Shown here in pieces: positions 1 through 5,733 of a stretch of DNA of 5,733 bases. The stretch's first letter is position 1. Each line of letters starts with the position of its first letter. Location: positions 1 through 5,733 of the forward strand of contig JADFFP010000093.1 of the NCBI GenBank assembly GCA_022568115.1. The letters run 5' to 3'. The translations under genes and the position numbers were made by a program. The notes below the pieces were generated by a model, which saw nothing but the letters and a program-made list of their open reading frames with translations, made no database searches and was not told the DNA's origin. This DNA is from Pseudomonadota bacterium. Lineage in GTDB: Bacteria > Pseudomonadota > Alphaproteobacteria > Sphingomonadales > SMXR01.

Positions 1-740
1 CTATCTGCCCGCCAAGGCCCGCATCGAGGTCAAGGACGGGCAGAAGATCCCGGCCGGTCACATGCTCGCTCGACAGCCTCGCGCCGCCGGCGGCTCGCAG
101 GACATCGTCGGAGGCCTCCCACGCGTCACCGAGATCTTCGAGGCCCGCAAGCCCAAGGATCCGTCCGTCATGGCCGAGATCTCAGGCGTCGTCGAGATCC
201 ATTCCGACAAGCGCAAGGGCAAGATGACCATCCGCATCATCTCCGACGCCGCCATCGAGAAAGACCACCATGTCGCCACCGACAAGCAGATCCTCGTTCA
301 CACCGGCGACTTTGTTTCCGCCGGAGACGCTCTCACCGAGGGACCGCAGGTCCCGCACGACATCCTGCGCATCAAGGGCGAGGAAGCTCTCTGGGCCTAC
401 ATGCTCGACGAGGTGCAGAACGTCTACCGCGCCCAGGGCGTCACCATCAACGACAAGCACATCGAGTTGATCCTCTCGCAGATGCTGCGAAAGGTTCGCG
501 TCGAGTCCACCGGCGACAGCGACTTCCTCCCGCACGAGGTCGTCGATAAGTTCCACTTCCGCAGCAAGAACGCGGCCATCGCCAGCATGGTCACGGTCGT
601 CGACGCCGGCGGCACCGATCTTCGCGTCGGCGAACTCGTCTCCAAGGACGCCGTCAAGGAGGCCAACGCCCGCGCCGAAGCCGACGGCAAGGAATCTGCC
701 AAGACCAAGAAGGCCAAGCCCGCCGCCGAAGGAGCCCATC
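1..740 (+). CDS. rpoC: DNA-directed RNA polymerase subunit beta', internal fragment (both ends missing)
   Basis: This encodes part of the beta' catalytic subunit of bacterial RNA polymerase, the C-terminal third. The frame is open from base 2 (YLPAKARIEVKDGQ...). Landmarks are GGSQDIVGGLPRVTEIFEAR (about 95-154), PHDILRIKGEEALWAYMLDE (about 353-412) and INDKHIEL followed by QMLRKVRVES (about 448-513), all diagnostic for RpoC between the trigger-loop region and the C-terminus. Native reading stops near 740. The expected end, with the conserved LLGITKAS...ESFISAASFQETT stretch and about 90 residues in all, is absent; instead the frame runs through foreign DNA to a stop at 797-799. Codons end overwhelmingly in C or G, unlike the middle of the window. 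The Lys/Ala-rich linker (AKTKKAKPAAEG) and overall wording suggest Planctomycetes or a relative; that taxon is inference. Identity as RpoC is very secure. Confidence 0.95.
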
Positions 741-745
741 CCACC
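731..745. other. Chimeric junction rpoC / SNF transporter
   Basis: Two unrelated genes on opposite strands both break here. Read on the + strand, RpoC homology is lost around AAEGAHP. Read on the - strand, SNF-family homology runs through NPRWSWIGGMG (last codon about 734-736) and then dissolves into antisense rpoC. The exact base cannot be fixed because either side can account for about 10 shared bases (GGAGCCCATCCC). Codon use changes at the same point. This fits an assembly or ligation artefact better than a natural rearrangement. Confidence 0.85.
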
Positions 746-1027
746 GATCCAGCTCCAGCGGGGGTTTTTCTTCGCCGCTTCAGCCAGTTTTTTTACTGAA
801 TTAATCGGGCTCATGCCGCCTCTGCGGCCGATCGTCAGCTCCGCCATCAGAACCGGTACGCCAATGAACAGAACAAAGGCAATATAAATCAGAACAAACG
901 CGCTGCCGCCATATTCACCGGCCATATACGGAAAGCGCCAGATATTTCCCAAACCGACCGCGCTGCCCACCGCGGCAAAAATAAAGGCCATGCGTGATGA
1001 CCATTGTTCGTGTGGACCTGATGCCAT
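734..1027 (-). CDS. Sodium-dependent transporter, SNF/NSS family, N-terminal fragment
   Basis: This is the first ~98 residues of an inner-membrane Na+-coupled symporter of the neurotransmitter:sodium symporter (LeuT-like) family, which imports amino acids or related solutes; the substrate cannot be told. Transmembrane helix 1 holds the signature VGSAVGLGNIWRFPY (residues 20-34), whose unwound part in LeuT binds Na+ and substrate. Helix 2 follows (about 42-65, SAFVLIYIAFVLFIGVPVLM), then AELTIGRR and NPRWSWIGGMG leading to helix 3. The ATG at 1025-1027 gives a normal family N-terminus (HEQWSSRMAFIFAAVGSA), with a G-rich AGGA-like stretch 5-10 bases upstream. A full family member has roughly 440-500 residues, so most of it is missing; the frame continues only through antisense rpoC. 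It lies 80 bases after the J-domain gene on the same strand and probably belongs to the same genome. Confidence 0.88.
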
Positions 1028-1034
1028 TTTGTCT

Positions 1035-1077
1035 TTCCCCCCAAAGAATTATTTTAAGGGGAACACTTTAACGGCAA
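1035..1077 (-). promoter_or_regulatory. Leader of the SNF transporter: weak promoter-like boxes and an inverted repeat
   Basis: On the - strand the 80-bp gap holds TTGCCG (1077-1072), an 18-base spacer and AATAAT (1053-1048), a passable sigma70-like pair. An inverted repeat TTCCCC/GGGGAA (1035-1040 with 1058-1063 on the + strand) places the G-rich ribosome-binding stretch in a possible stem. Both are short and could be chance. If the boxes were used, the transcript would start only about 14 bases before the ATG. Confidence 0.22.
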
Positions 1078-1107
1078 AAGTTGGGCCGTCAACCGGCTTT
1101 CTCCTCA

Positions 1108-1632
1108 CTATTTTGCCAACGGGGAAAACCGCCCTTTCAGGACCTCGTAGGCGAACGTCAGGCGCTGAAATTTCTGGTCCGCCTCCTGGTCCCCCTTGTT
1201 CAGATCGGGATGGTATTTTTTCACCAGCTTGCGGTACTGGCTTTTTATCTCCGCCAGGGTCGCCGGCGGCTCCAGTTTCAACTCTTCCAGGGCATCGCGC
1301 TCGACTTTTGAAAAGCCGTGTTGGTCTACCTTGCCACCCCAGCTCCAGACATCGGCCTTGGCGTAACTGCCCGATTTTTGCCGCTCAGCCTTGGCGTAGG
1401 CCTTGGCATCTTCGTCCTTCATGCCCTCGAAAAAATTCCAGTTCTTGTTGTATTCCGCAACATGGCCGGTGCAGAACCACCATTTTTCATCCGTGTGCGG
1501 GGATTTCGGGGCCGGGTGCTCGCCTTTTTTATCGCAGCCCTGGTAATCACAAAGCCTGATCTGGGCAGTGTCGCGGTTGGTGCGGTATTCACTCCACCTC
1601 GGGAAGCCCCAGTGTTTTTTCAATCCGGCCAT
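1108..1632 (-). CDS. J-domain (DnaJ-like) protein with N-terminal Cys/His module
   Basis: This is a probable Hsp70 co-chaperone of 174 residues, complete, with the J-domain at the C-terminus (about 112-174). The domain begins DALEELKLEPPATLAEIKSQ and carries the invariant HPD tripeptide at 141-143 (KKYHPDLNKG), which stimulates DnaK ATPase. The N-terminal half has C28-x4-C33 and C54-x2-H57 (RLCDYQGCDKKGEH...WWFCTGH), a plausible single zinc site, followed by aromatic-rich EYNKNWNFFEGM. It lacks the G/F region, CxxCxGxG zinc fingers and C-terminal domains of true DnaJ. The pattern matches an alphaproteobacterial family often found beside bolA/cobS; here it follows pckA instead. The ATG at 1630-1632 is nine bases after the pckA stop, with only a weak purine stretch (AAAG) before it, so translation may be coupled to pckA. 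The client protein is unknown. Confidence 0.9.
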   Translation of the reverse strand: MAGLKKHWGFPRWSEYRTNRDTAQIRLCDYQGCDKKGEHPAPKSPHTDEKWWFCTGHVAEYNKNWNFFEGMKDEDAKAYAKAERQKSGSYAKADVWSWGGKVDQHGFSKVERDALEELKLEPPATLAEIKSQYRKLVKKYHPDLNKGDQEADQKFQRLTFAYEVLKGRFSPLAK

Positions 1633-1641
1633 GAGCTTTGA

Positions 1642-3246
1642 TTACGCTGCGTTCGGCGCAGCGGCAAGAACCTCTTTGTCCACGTAATCCTCAAACTCGA
1701 CAAAGTTTTCTATAAACCGGTCCACCAGCATTTTGGCTTTTTGGTCGTACGCTTCCTGGTCGGCCCAGGTCCCGCGGGGGTTCAGAATCCCGGATGGAAC
1801 TCCGGAAACTTCGGTCGGTACCTCAAGCCCGAAATTTTGGTCGGTTCGCATTGGCGCCCGCAGCAGCGAGCCATCCAGCGCCGCGCGCAAAAGGGCGCGG
1901 GTGACCTTGATCGGCATGCGCTCGCCAACCCCGTATTCACCGCCGGTCCAGCCGGTGTTGACCAGCCAGCAGCTGACCTTTCCTTGGGCGATTCTTTTCC
2001 GCAACAGATTGCCGTAAACGCTCGGGTGCCGGGGCATGAAGGGGGCGCCAAAACAGGTCGAGAAGGTTGCCTGCGGTTCCTTGATTCCGATCTCGGTACC
2101 GGCCACTTTTGCCGTGTAGCCGGAGAGGAAATGATACATCGCCTGCTCCGGCGTCAATCTGGCGATCGGCGGCAGGACCCCGAACGCGTCAGCGGTCAGC
2201 ATAAAAATGTTTTTCGGCAGGGCGCCGCGGTTTTCTTTTGAGGTATTGGGAATAGAGGAAATGGGATAGGCGGCGCGGGTATTTTCGGCCAGCGCGGCAT
2301 TGTCCAGGTCGAGCTCGCGGGTCTCCGGATCCATCACGACATTTTCCAGAATGGTCCCGAACATGCGTGTGGTGGCGTAAATTTCAGGCTCGGCTTCTTC
2401 CGAGAGCCGGATCATCTTGGCATAACATCCGCCCTCGAAATTAAAAATATACTGGTCGGACCAGCCGTGTTCGTCATCACCGATCAAAGTGCGCTCGGGG
2501 TCGGCGGAAAGGGTCGTTTTGCCGGTGCCCGACAGGCCAAAGAAAATAGCAACATCGCCCCCGGACCCGATATTGGCGGAACAGTGCATCGGCATAACCC
2601 CGGTCTCGGGCAGCAGGAAGTTCAGGATACTGAAGACCGATTTCTTGATCTCCCCGGCATAAGCGGTGCCGCCGATCAGGACCAAGCGTTTTTCAAAATC
2701 TATCGTCACCACGGTTCCCGAATTGGTCCCATCAAGCTTGGGGTCGGCCTTGAATGATGGAGCATGGAAGATGGTAAATTGGGGTTTAAAATTCTGGCGC
2801 TCCCGGGCGGTTCCCTCGATCAGCATGGTCTTGGCGAACAGGCTGTGCCAGGCGGTCTCGGTTATAATCCGGACCGATAAGCGGTATTTTTCATCCGATC
2901 CGCCCCACAGGTCCTGGACAAAGACGTCCTTGCCCTCGAAATGTTTGAGCATTTTTTTGTGCAGGCCATCGAATTTGTCCTGGGCAATCGGGCGGTTGAC
3001 CTTGCCCCACCAGACGGTCTCTTTGGAAGCGGCGTTTTCAACGATGAATTTATCGTTGGCGGAACGCCCGGTATGTTTTCCGGTGGTGATGACCAATGGG
3101 CCATCCTTGGCGATCAGCCCCTCGCGGCGGTGGATAGCCTCTTCATAAAGGTGGGCCGCCCCCAAATTCCAGTACTGGTCCCTGACGCCCTCCAGGCCTT
3201 GTTGGTCAATTCCGAAGCTGCTTTTGTTAATGCCCTGACCGCTCAC
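1642..3246 (-). CDS. pckA: Phosphoenolpyruvate carboxykinase (ATP), EC 4.1.1.49
   Basis: This cytosolic enzyme converts oxaloacetate + ATP to phosphoenolpyruvate + CO2 + ADP, the first committed step of gluconeogenesis from TCA intermediates. It is complete at 534 residues, the usual length. Visible sites: TGRSANDK (R61, oxaloacetate binding); [13 protein letters not shown] (Y195, K200/K201); PMHCSAN (H221, metal ligand); [13 protein letters not shown] (237-249, ATP P-loop with K243 and T244); IGDDEHGW (255-262, D258 metal ligand); ENTRAAYP (R324); and the adenine-binding region near RGTW (491-494). No key residue is missing. The P-loop form and lack of GTP-type motifs mark the ATP family. 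The start is GTG at 3244-3246, supported by AGGAG eight bases upstream. It is divergent from chvI across 382 bp and probably heads a transcript that includes the J-domain gene. ChvI control is known in relatives and is inferred here. Confidence 0.98.
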   Translation of the reverse strand: MSGQGINKSSFGIDQQGLEGVRDQYWNLGAAHLYEEAIHRREGLIAKDGPLVITTGKHTGRSANDKFIVENAASKETVWWGKVNRPIAQDKFDGLHKKMLKHFEGKDVFVQDLWGGSDEKYRLSVRIITETAWHSLFAKTMLIEGTARERQNFKPQFTIFHAPSFKADPKLDGTNSGTVVTIDFEKRLVLIGGTAYAGEIKKSVFSILNFLLPETGVMPMHCSANIGSGGDVAIFFGLSGTGKTTLSADPERTLIGDDEHGWSDQYIFNFEGGCYAKMIRLSEEAEPEIYATTRMFGTILENVVMDPETRELDLDNAALAENTRAAYPISSIPNTSKENRGALPKNIFMLTADAFGVLPPIARLTPEQAMYHFLSGYTAKVAGTEIGIKEPQATFSTCFGAPFMPRHPSVYGNLLRKRIAQGKVSCWLVNTGWTGGEYGVGERMPIKVTRALLRAALDGSLLRAPMRTDQNFGLEVPTEVSGVPSGILNPRGTWADQEAYDQKAKMLVDRFIENFVEFEDYVDKEVLAAAPNAA

Positions 3247-3254
3247 AATCCTGT

Positions 3255-3259
3255 CTCCT
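3255..3259 (-). promoter_or_regulatory. Ribosome binding site of pckA
   Basis: AGGAG on the - strand lies eight bases before the GTG at 3246. This strong Shine-Dalgarno supports the non-ATG start of pckA. Confidence 0.8.
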
Positions 3260-3323
3260 GCATCCTTGAAAATTTCTTAAGCGCCCATTTCCCGGCGTGG
3301 GTTTCCCTTAAAAAAATCAAAAG

Positions 3324-3332
3324 AGTATAACA
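3324..3332 (-). promoter_or_regulatory. Candidate pckA promoter, extended -10
   Basis: On the - strand TGTTATACT matches an extended -10 element (TGnTATAAT, one mismatch). No good -35 box lies at 16-18 bases, which is common for extended -10 promoters and may point to activator dependence. Transcription would start near 3317 and leave a leader of about 70 bases before the GTG. Confidence 0.5.
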
Positions 3333-3431
3333 GCCCGCCGGTGAAGGTTACACCCTTTATAATGATTACGTGTTTTTGCGCGCTCTTGGTATGTTAAAGT
3401 CCCACGCGTTTCAAGATAAAACAAAGCGGGT

Positions 3432-3447
3432 TGTAAAATTTTTAACA
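3432..3447. promoter_or_regulatory. Imperfect palindrome, possible operator
   Basis: TGTAAAATTTTTAACA is symmetric at 12 of 16 positions, with TGT/ACA ends and an A/T core. Its right half contains the TTAACA proposed as the -35 box toward chvI, so a bound protein could affect that promoter. A/T-rich DNA gives such symmetry by chance fairly easily, and no known regulator is assigned. Confidence 0.3.
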
Positions 3448-3471
3448 TTCCAAAAACCACCGAGTTATAAA
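3442..3471 (+). promoter_or_regulatory. Candidate chvI promoter
   Basis: TTAACA (3442-3447) and TATAAA (3466-3471) are separated by 18 bases (17 if TTATAA at 3465 is used). Each is one or two changes from the sigma70 consensus. Transcription would start near 3478, giving a leader of about 150 bases that contains the tandem repeat. This is the best pair I see upstream of chvI, but it is not proven. Confidence 0.4.
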
Positions 3472-3486
3472 CTGATACTGTGTGCG

Positions 3487-3521
3487 TGGCGGATTTGATG
3501 TAAATGGCGGATTTGGTGTAA
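3487..3521 (+). repeat. Tandem direct repeat, 17-bp unit at 18-bp period
   Basis: TGGCGGATTTGATGTAA (3487-3503) is followed after one base by TGGCGGATTTGGTGTAA (3505-3521), with one difference (A3498/G3516). It sits in non-coding DNA between the candidate chvI promoter and the chvI start. OmpR-family regulators such as ChvI bind direct repeats, but usually with a period near 10-11 bp, so this may be a regulator site or simply a recent slippage duplication. Confidence 0.85.
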
Positions 3522-3615
3522 GAGGAGAAAAGGAATCGGATTTTGCGCGGGGCCAGCTTATTTTCGCCGCAATTGTTGGAACAATGAGGCAAAGCTTGAC
3601 AATCACATGACTAAA

Positions 3616-3622
3616 AAGAGGT
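3616..3622 (+). promoter_or_regulatory. Ribosome binding site of chvI
   Basis: AAGAGGT lies about seven bases before the ATG at 3629-3631 and supports that start. AAAGCT and AGCTTT flank it and could form a weak stem with the site in its loop. Confidence 0.7.
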
Positions 3623-3628
3623 AGCTTT

Positions 3629-4330
3629 ATGAGTGTTACGATCGCCCTGGTGGATGACGACAGGAACATCCTGACTTCGGTTACGATTGCTCTTGAGGCG
3701 GAGGGCTTTCGGGTGCGCACCTATCTGGAGGGCGCCACCGCCCTGAAGGCGCTTTCGGAAAAACCTGCTGACCTAGCCGTTCTCGATATCAAGATGCCGC
3801 GCATGGATGGCATGGAACTGTTGCGGCGGTTGCGCCAGACCACCGACATGCCAGTGATTTTCCTGACCTCCAAGGATGAGGAAATCGATGAAATGCTGGG
3901 CCTCAAGATGGGAGCTGATGACTATATCGGCAAGCCCTTTTCCCAGCGCTTGCTGATCGAGCGCATCCGGGCGGTGCTGCGGCGCGTCGCGGCGGCCAAA
4001 ACCGCCCCCAGTCCAAAAGATCAGGAACCGGTCCTGGTCCGTGGCCGCCTGTCACTGGACCCGATGCGCCATATTGTCACCTGGGCCGGCGACAACGTCA
4101 TTCTGACGGTAACTGAATTCCTTATCCTGCAGGCGCTGGCGACCTACCCCGGTCATGTCAAAAGCCGGGACCAGCTGATGGATGCCGCCTATTCCGATGA
4201 TATCTATGTCGATGACCGCACCATCGACAGTCACATCAAACGCCTGCGCAAGAAATTCCGCGCGGTTGACCCGGAGTTCTCAGCCATTGAGACGCTTTAT
4301 GGGGTAGGGTACCGTTATAGCGAAACTTGA
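3629..4330 (+). CDS. chvI: Response regulator, OmpR/PhoB type, ChvI-like
   Basis: This cytoplasmic DNA-binding regulator of 233 residues is complete and is the partner of the kinase encoded next. The receiver domain (about 4-118) has the acidic pair D9/D10 (LVDDD), phospho-acceptor D53 (VLDIKMP), T80/S81 (FLTSKDE) and K102 (GKPF). A Pro/Lys linker (about 123-133) leads to the winged-helix domain (about 134-231) with [12 protein letters not shown], the recognition-helix region [16 protein letters not shown] (195-210) and the closing YGVGYRY. The combination [20 protein letters not shown] and the neighbourhood (divergent pckA, overlapping sensor kinase) identify the ChvI/BvrR/ExoR-linked group and not a generic OmpR. 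In relatives it controls envelope, acid-stress and virulence or symbiosis genes. The ATG is supported by AAGAGGT upstream. The stop TGA at 4328-4330 overlaps the chvG start. Confidence 0.95.
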   Translation: MSVTIALVDDDRNILTSVTIALEAEGFRVRTYLEGATALKALSEKPADLAVLDIKMPRMDGMELLRRLRQTTDMPVIFLTSKDEEIDEMLGLKMGADDYIGKPFSQRLLIERIRAVLRRVAAAKTAPSPKDQEPVLVRGRLSLDPMRHIVTWAGDNVILTVTEFLILQALATYPGHVKSRDQLMDAAYSDDIYVDDRTIDSHIKRLRKKFRAVDPEFSAIETLYGVGYRYSET

Positions 4331-5590
4331 TGGACAAACGACATAAAATTCCAGCCCCGCCCAAACCCGAAAGAAAGCAGACCTGGGGGTTCTTCTCCCC
4401 CTTAATGCGGCGTATCATGGCGGTCAACGTGATTGCGCTTGGAATCCTTGGCGGGGGAATTCTCTATCTCGACCAATTTCGCGAAAACCTGATCAACCGC
4501 CGCATCGAAGAACTGAGAAATGACGCCCAGATCATCGCCGGGGCATTGGGGGAATCACCGTCCCTGGGTCCGGCCAGCACAGAGATTGAATTCCTGCCCG
4601 CCCGGCGCATTATCGACCGGCTGGTGGGCCCAACCGAAATCCGCGCCCGGTTATTCGCGACCAACGGGGATTTGATCCTCGACACCCTTTATTTGGACCC
4701 GAACCGTTCCATCCTGATCCTGCCTCTGCCTGCCCCGGATGAGCAGCCGCCCTGGACCGAGGCAGTGCTGGACTGGATCAACACCACCCTTGAGAAACTG
4801 GCCAGCAATCCCGACTGGCAGCCGTATATCGAACACCCCGAACAATCGGCTGAGGATTACCAGGAAGTGGTCGCGGCCCTGCAGGGAGAAACAACGGCCC
4901 GGATCCGCACCCTGGAGGATGGCAATTTCATGATAACGGTCGCCACCCCGGTGCAGCGGTTCCGGCGGGTTTTGGGATCCCTGATGCTGTCTGCCGACAC
5001 CAGCAATATCCGTGAGATTATTTTTGAGGAGCGTCTTACAATTTTGAAGATATTCGCTCTGTCTTTGGGGGTGACATTGCTGCTTTCGATTTTTTTGGCC
5101 AGCACTATCGCCCGGCCGATCCATCGCCTGGCGCGGGCCGCGGATGCGGTCAGAAAAGGGGTAGGGCGGACCACAGCCTTGAAGAAATTTTCCAACCGGC
5201 GCGATGAAATTGGCGCCCTGTCGCGTTCCTTGAGCGACATGACCGAGACCCTGCACAAACAAATCCACGCGGTTGAAAGTTTTGCCGCTGATGTCTCGCA
5301 CGAGCTGAAAAACCCCTTGAGTTCACTCAGGAGCGCGGTAGAAACCATGCAACGCACCGAAGATAAAACGGTGCGCAAAAAACTACTGGTCATAATCCAG
5401 GAGGATGTTCTCAGACTTGACCGCTTGATCAGCGATATTTCAGATGCTTCGCGGCTGGATGCCGAATTGTCACGCAGCGAAATGGAACCGGTCGATTTCG
5501 GGATGCTGGTCCAGACCATTGTCGAGACTTACCTGGCCACCGCCAAAACCGATTCCCACAGGTTTGAATTCAAGACCCCGAAGGCCGGCC
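4330..5590 (+). CDS. chvG: Sensor histidine kinase, ChvG-like, C-terminal domain missing at junction
   Basis: This is the inner-membrane sensor kinase that pairs with ChvI. It starts with ATG at 4330-4332, sharing one base with the chvI stop (TGATG), so the two are translationally coupled. About 420 native residues are present: a basic cytoplasmic N-terminus, transmembrane helix 1 (about 25-47), a periplasmic sensor domain (about 48-236), helix 2 (about 238-259), a HAMP linker (about 260-313, starting ARPIHRLARAADAV) and the HisKA domain with FAADVSHELKNPLSSLRSA, phospho-acceptor H324. The ATP-binding HATPase domain (N, G1, F and G2 boxes) should follow but is absent: after FEFKTPKAG the reading enters antisense tlyA and stays open to the window end. 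The frame has no stop inside the window. In relatives ChvG senses acidity or envelope state, often with periplasmic ExoR; the periplasmic signal here is unknown. Confidence 0.93.
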
Positions 5591-5595
5591 CCAGG
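5584..5595. other. Chimeric junction chvG / tlyA
   Basis: ChvG homology on the + strand ends near TPKAG (codons to 5589). TlyA homology on the - strand ends at SLRLIL (last codon 5592-5594) and then continues as meaningless antisense chvG to a stop. The shared GC-rich bases GGCCGGCCCC (5583-5592) hide the exact breakpoint. GC content and codon style change here. Confidence 0.83.
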
Positions 5596-5733
5596 ATCAG
5601 CCGCAGCGAGATAAAGGACACGTCGATCACGACGATGTCGGCCTGCTCCGGCAAGTCTCCCGCTCGCAAGTGCCGCGCGTTGCACTGCTCGCGCACCACC
5701 ACCCGCGGGTCGCTTCGCAGCTTCCATACCAGC
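5590..5733 (-). CDS. tlyA: TlyA family rRNA 2'-O-methyltransferase, internal fragment (both ends missing)
   Basis: About 47 residues in the frame that starts at 5732 read LVWKLRSDPRVVV, then NARHL, DLPEQADIVVIDVSFISLRL. This matches the start and middle of the FtsJ-like methyltransferase domain of TlyA (hemolysin A family), which 2'-O-methylates 16S and 23S rRNA using S-adenosylmethionine. The D in VIDVSFISL corresponds to the aspartate of the K-D-K-E catalytic set in this fold. The upstream S4 RNA-binding domain would lie beyond the window end; the rest of the methyltransferase domain is lost at the junction. The piece is very GC-rich with G/C third positions, unlike chvG, so it comes from another genome. 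It is too short to show in a long-ORF scan because its reading frame has no start codon here. Confidence 0.85.

Larger units (their letters stand above)
3247..3628. promoter_or_regulatory. Divergent pckA / chvI control region
   Basis: These 382 bp hold no convincing gene and are clearly richer in A+T than the flanking genes. They must carry promoters for pckA leftward and chvI rightward. Items seen: an extended -10 box for pckA (3324-3332), an imperfect palindrome (3432-3447), a -35/-10 pair pointing to chvI (3442-3471), a tandem 18-bp repeat (3487-3521), and two copies of TTTTGCGCG (3374-3382 and 3541-3549). AAAGCT (3591-3596) and AGCTTT (3623-3628) form an inverted repeat around the chvI ribosome-binding site. 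Autoregulation by ChvI and control of pckA by it are plausible from work on relatives; no site can be assigned to it from sequence alone. Confidence 0.75.

Noticed and set aside
62..799. A complete 245-residue protein starting at the ATG at 62
   Set aside because: The RpoC reading is already open and homologous upstream of 62, and the last ~20 residues are foreign sequence past the junction.
182..1027. A single 281-residue - strand protein
   Set aside because: Only the first ~98 residues are SNF transporter. The rest is antisense translation of the rpoC fragment across the junction.
1081..1107. Terminator after the J-domain gene (GCCGGTTGACGGC)
   Set aside because: The stem is only four pairs and is not followed by a T-run on the - strand.
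3317..3592. Small - strand ORF in the pckA-chvI gap (also 3442-3720)
   Set aside because: No ribosome-binding site, no recognisable domain, low-complexity composition. They overlap the control elements, and the second runs into chvI.
3596..3627. TTGACA as the -35 box of a chvI promoter
   Set aside because: The only downstream -10-like hexamer (TAGCTT) is 20 bases away and would start transcription past the ATG, removing the ribosome-binding site.
4651..5519. Long - strand ORFs opposite chvG
   Set aside because: They are shadows of the kinase frame. The + strand has clear sensor, HAMP and HisKA signatures with phospho-acceptor H324.
5470..5727. 85-residue - strand ORF at the right end
   Set aside because: It is in a different frame from the tlyA match and crosses the junction into antisense chvG.
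5591..5733. Novel Arg/Ser/Cys-rich C-terminal tail on the histidine kinase
   Set aside because: The same DNA read on the other strand is clearly TlyA, so the tail is an artefact of the junction.

Overview
The window reads as a chimeric metagenome-type contig. A central block of about 4.85 kb (roughly 735-5590) comes from an alphaproteobacterium and is flanked by short pieces of two unrelated housekeeping genes. The central block is called alphaproteobacterial because ATP-type phosphoenolpyruvate carboxykinase (pckA) lies divergent from a ChvI/ChvG-type response regulator and sensor kinase. This arrangement is known from rhizobia, Agrobacterium and Brucella (BvrR/BvrS). The J-domain protein after pckA also has the N-terminal Cys/His module typical of an alphaproteobacterial family.

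Layout. (1) 1-~740, + strand: an internal piece of rpoC (RNA polymerase beta'), strongly C-ending codons, broken about 90 residues before its expected end; it looks planctomycete-like rather than alphaproteobacterial. (2) ~734-1027, - strand: the first ~98 residues of a sodium:neurotransmitter symporter (SNF) family transporter, cut by the same junction. (3) 1108-1632, - strand: a complete J-domain protein of 174 residues. (4) 1642-3246, - strand: a complete pckA of 534 residues with a GTG start. (5) 3247-3628: an AT-rich divergent control region with candidate promoters, a near-palindrome and a tandem 18-bp repeat. (6) 3629-4330, + strand: chvI, complete. (7) 4330-~5590, + strand: chvG, overlapping chvI by one base and cut after the dimerisation/phosphoacceptor domain, so the ATPase domain is missing. 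(8) ~5590-5733, - strand: a fragment of tlyA (rRNA 2'-O-methyltransferase) from a GC-rich genome.

Biology. ChvG and ChvI form an envelope/acid-stress two-component system. In several alphaproteobacteria it is linked genetically and functionally to pckA, the entry step of gluconeogenesis from C4 acids. The shared 382-bp region is where such control would act. I see no evidence of a new biological system, mobile element, CRISPR array or RNA gene. The most notable observations are the two junctions and the repeat structure between pckA and chvI.
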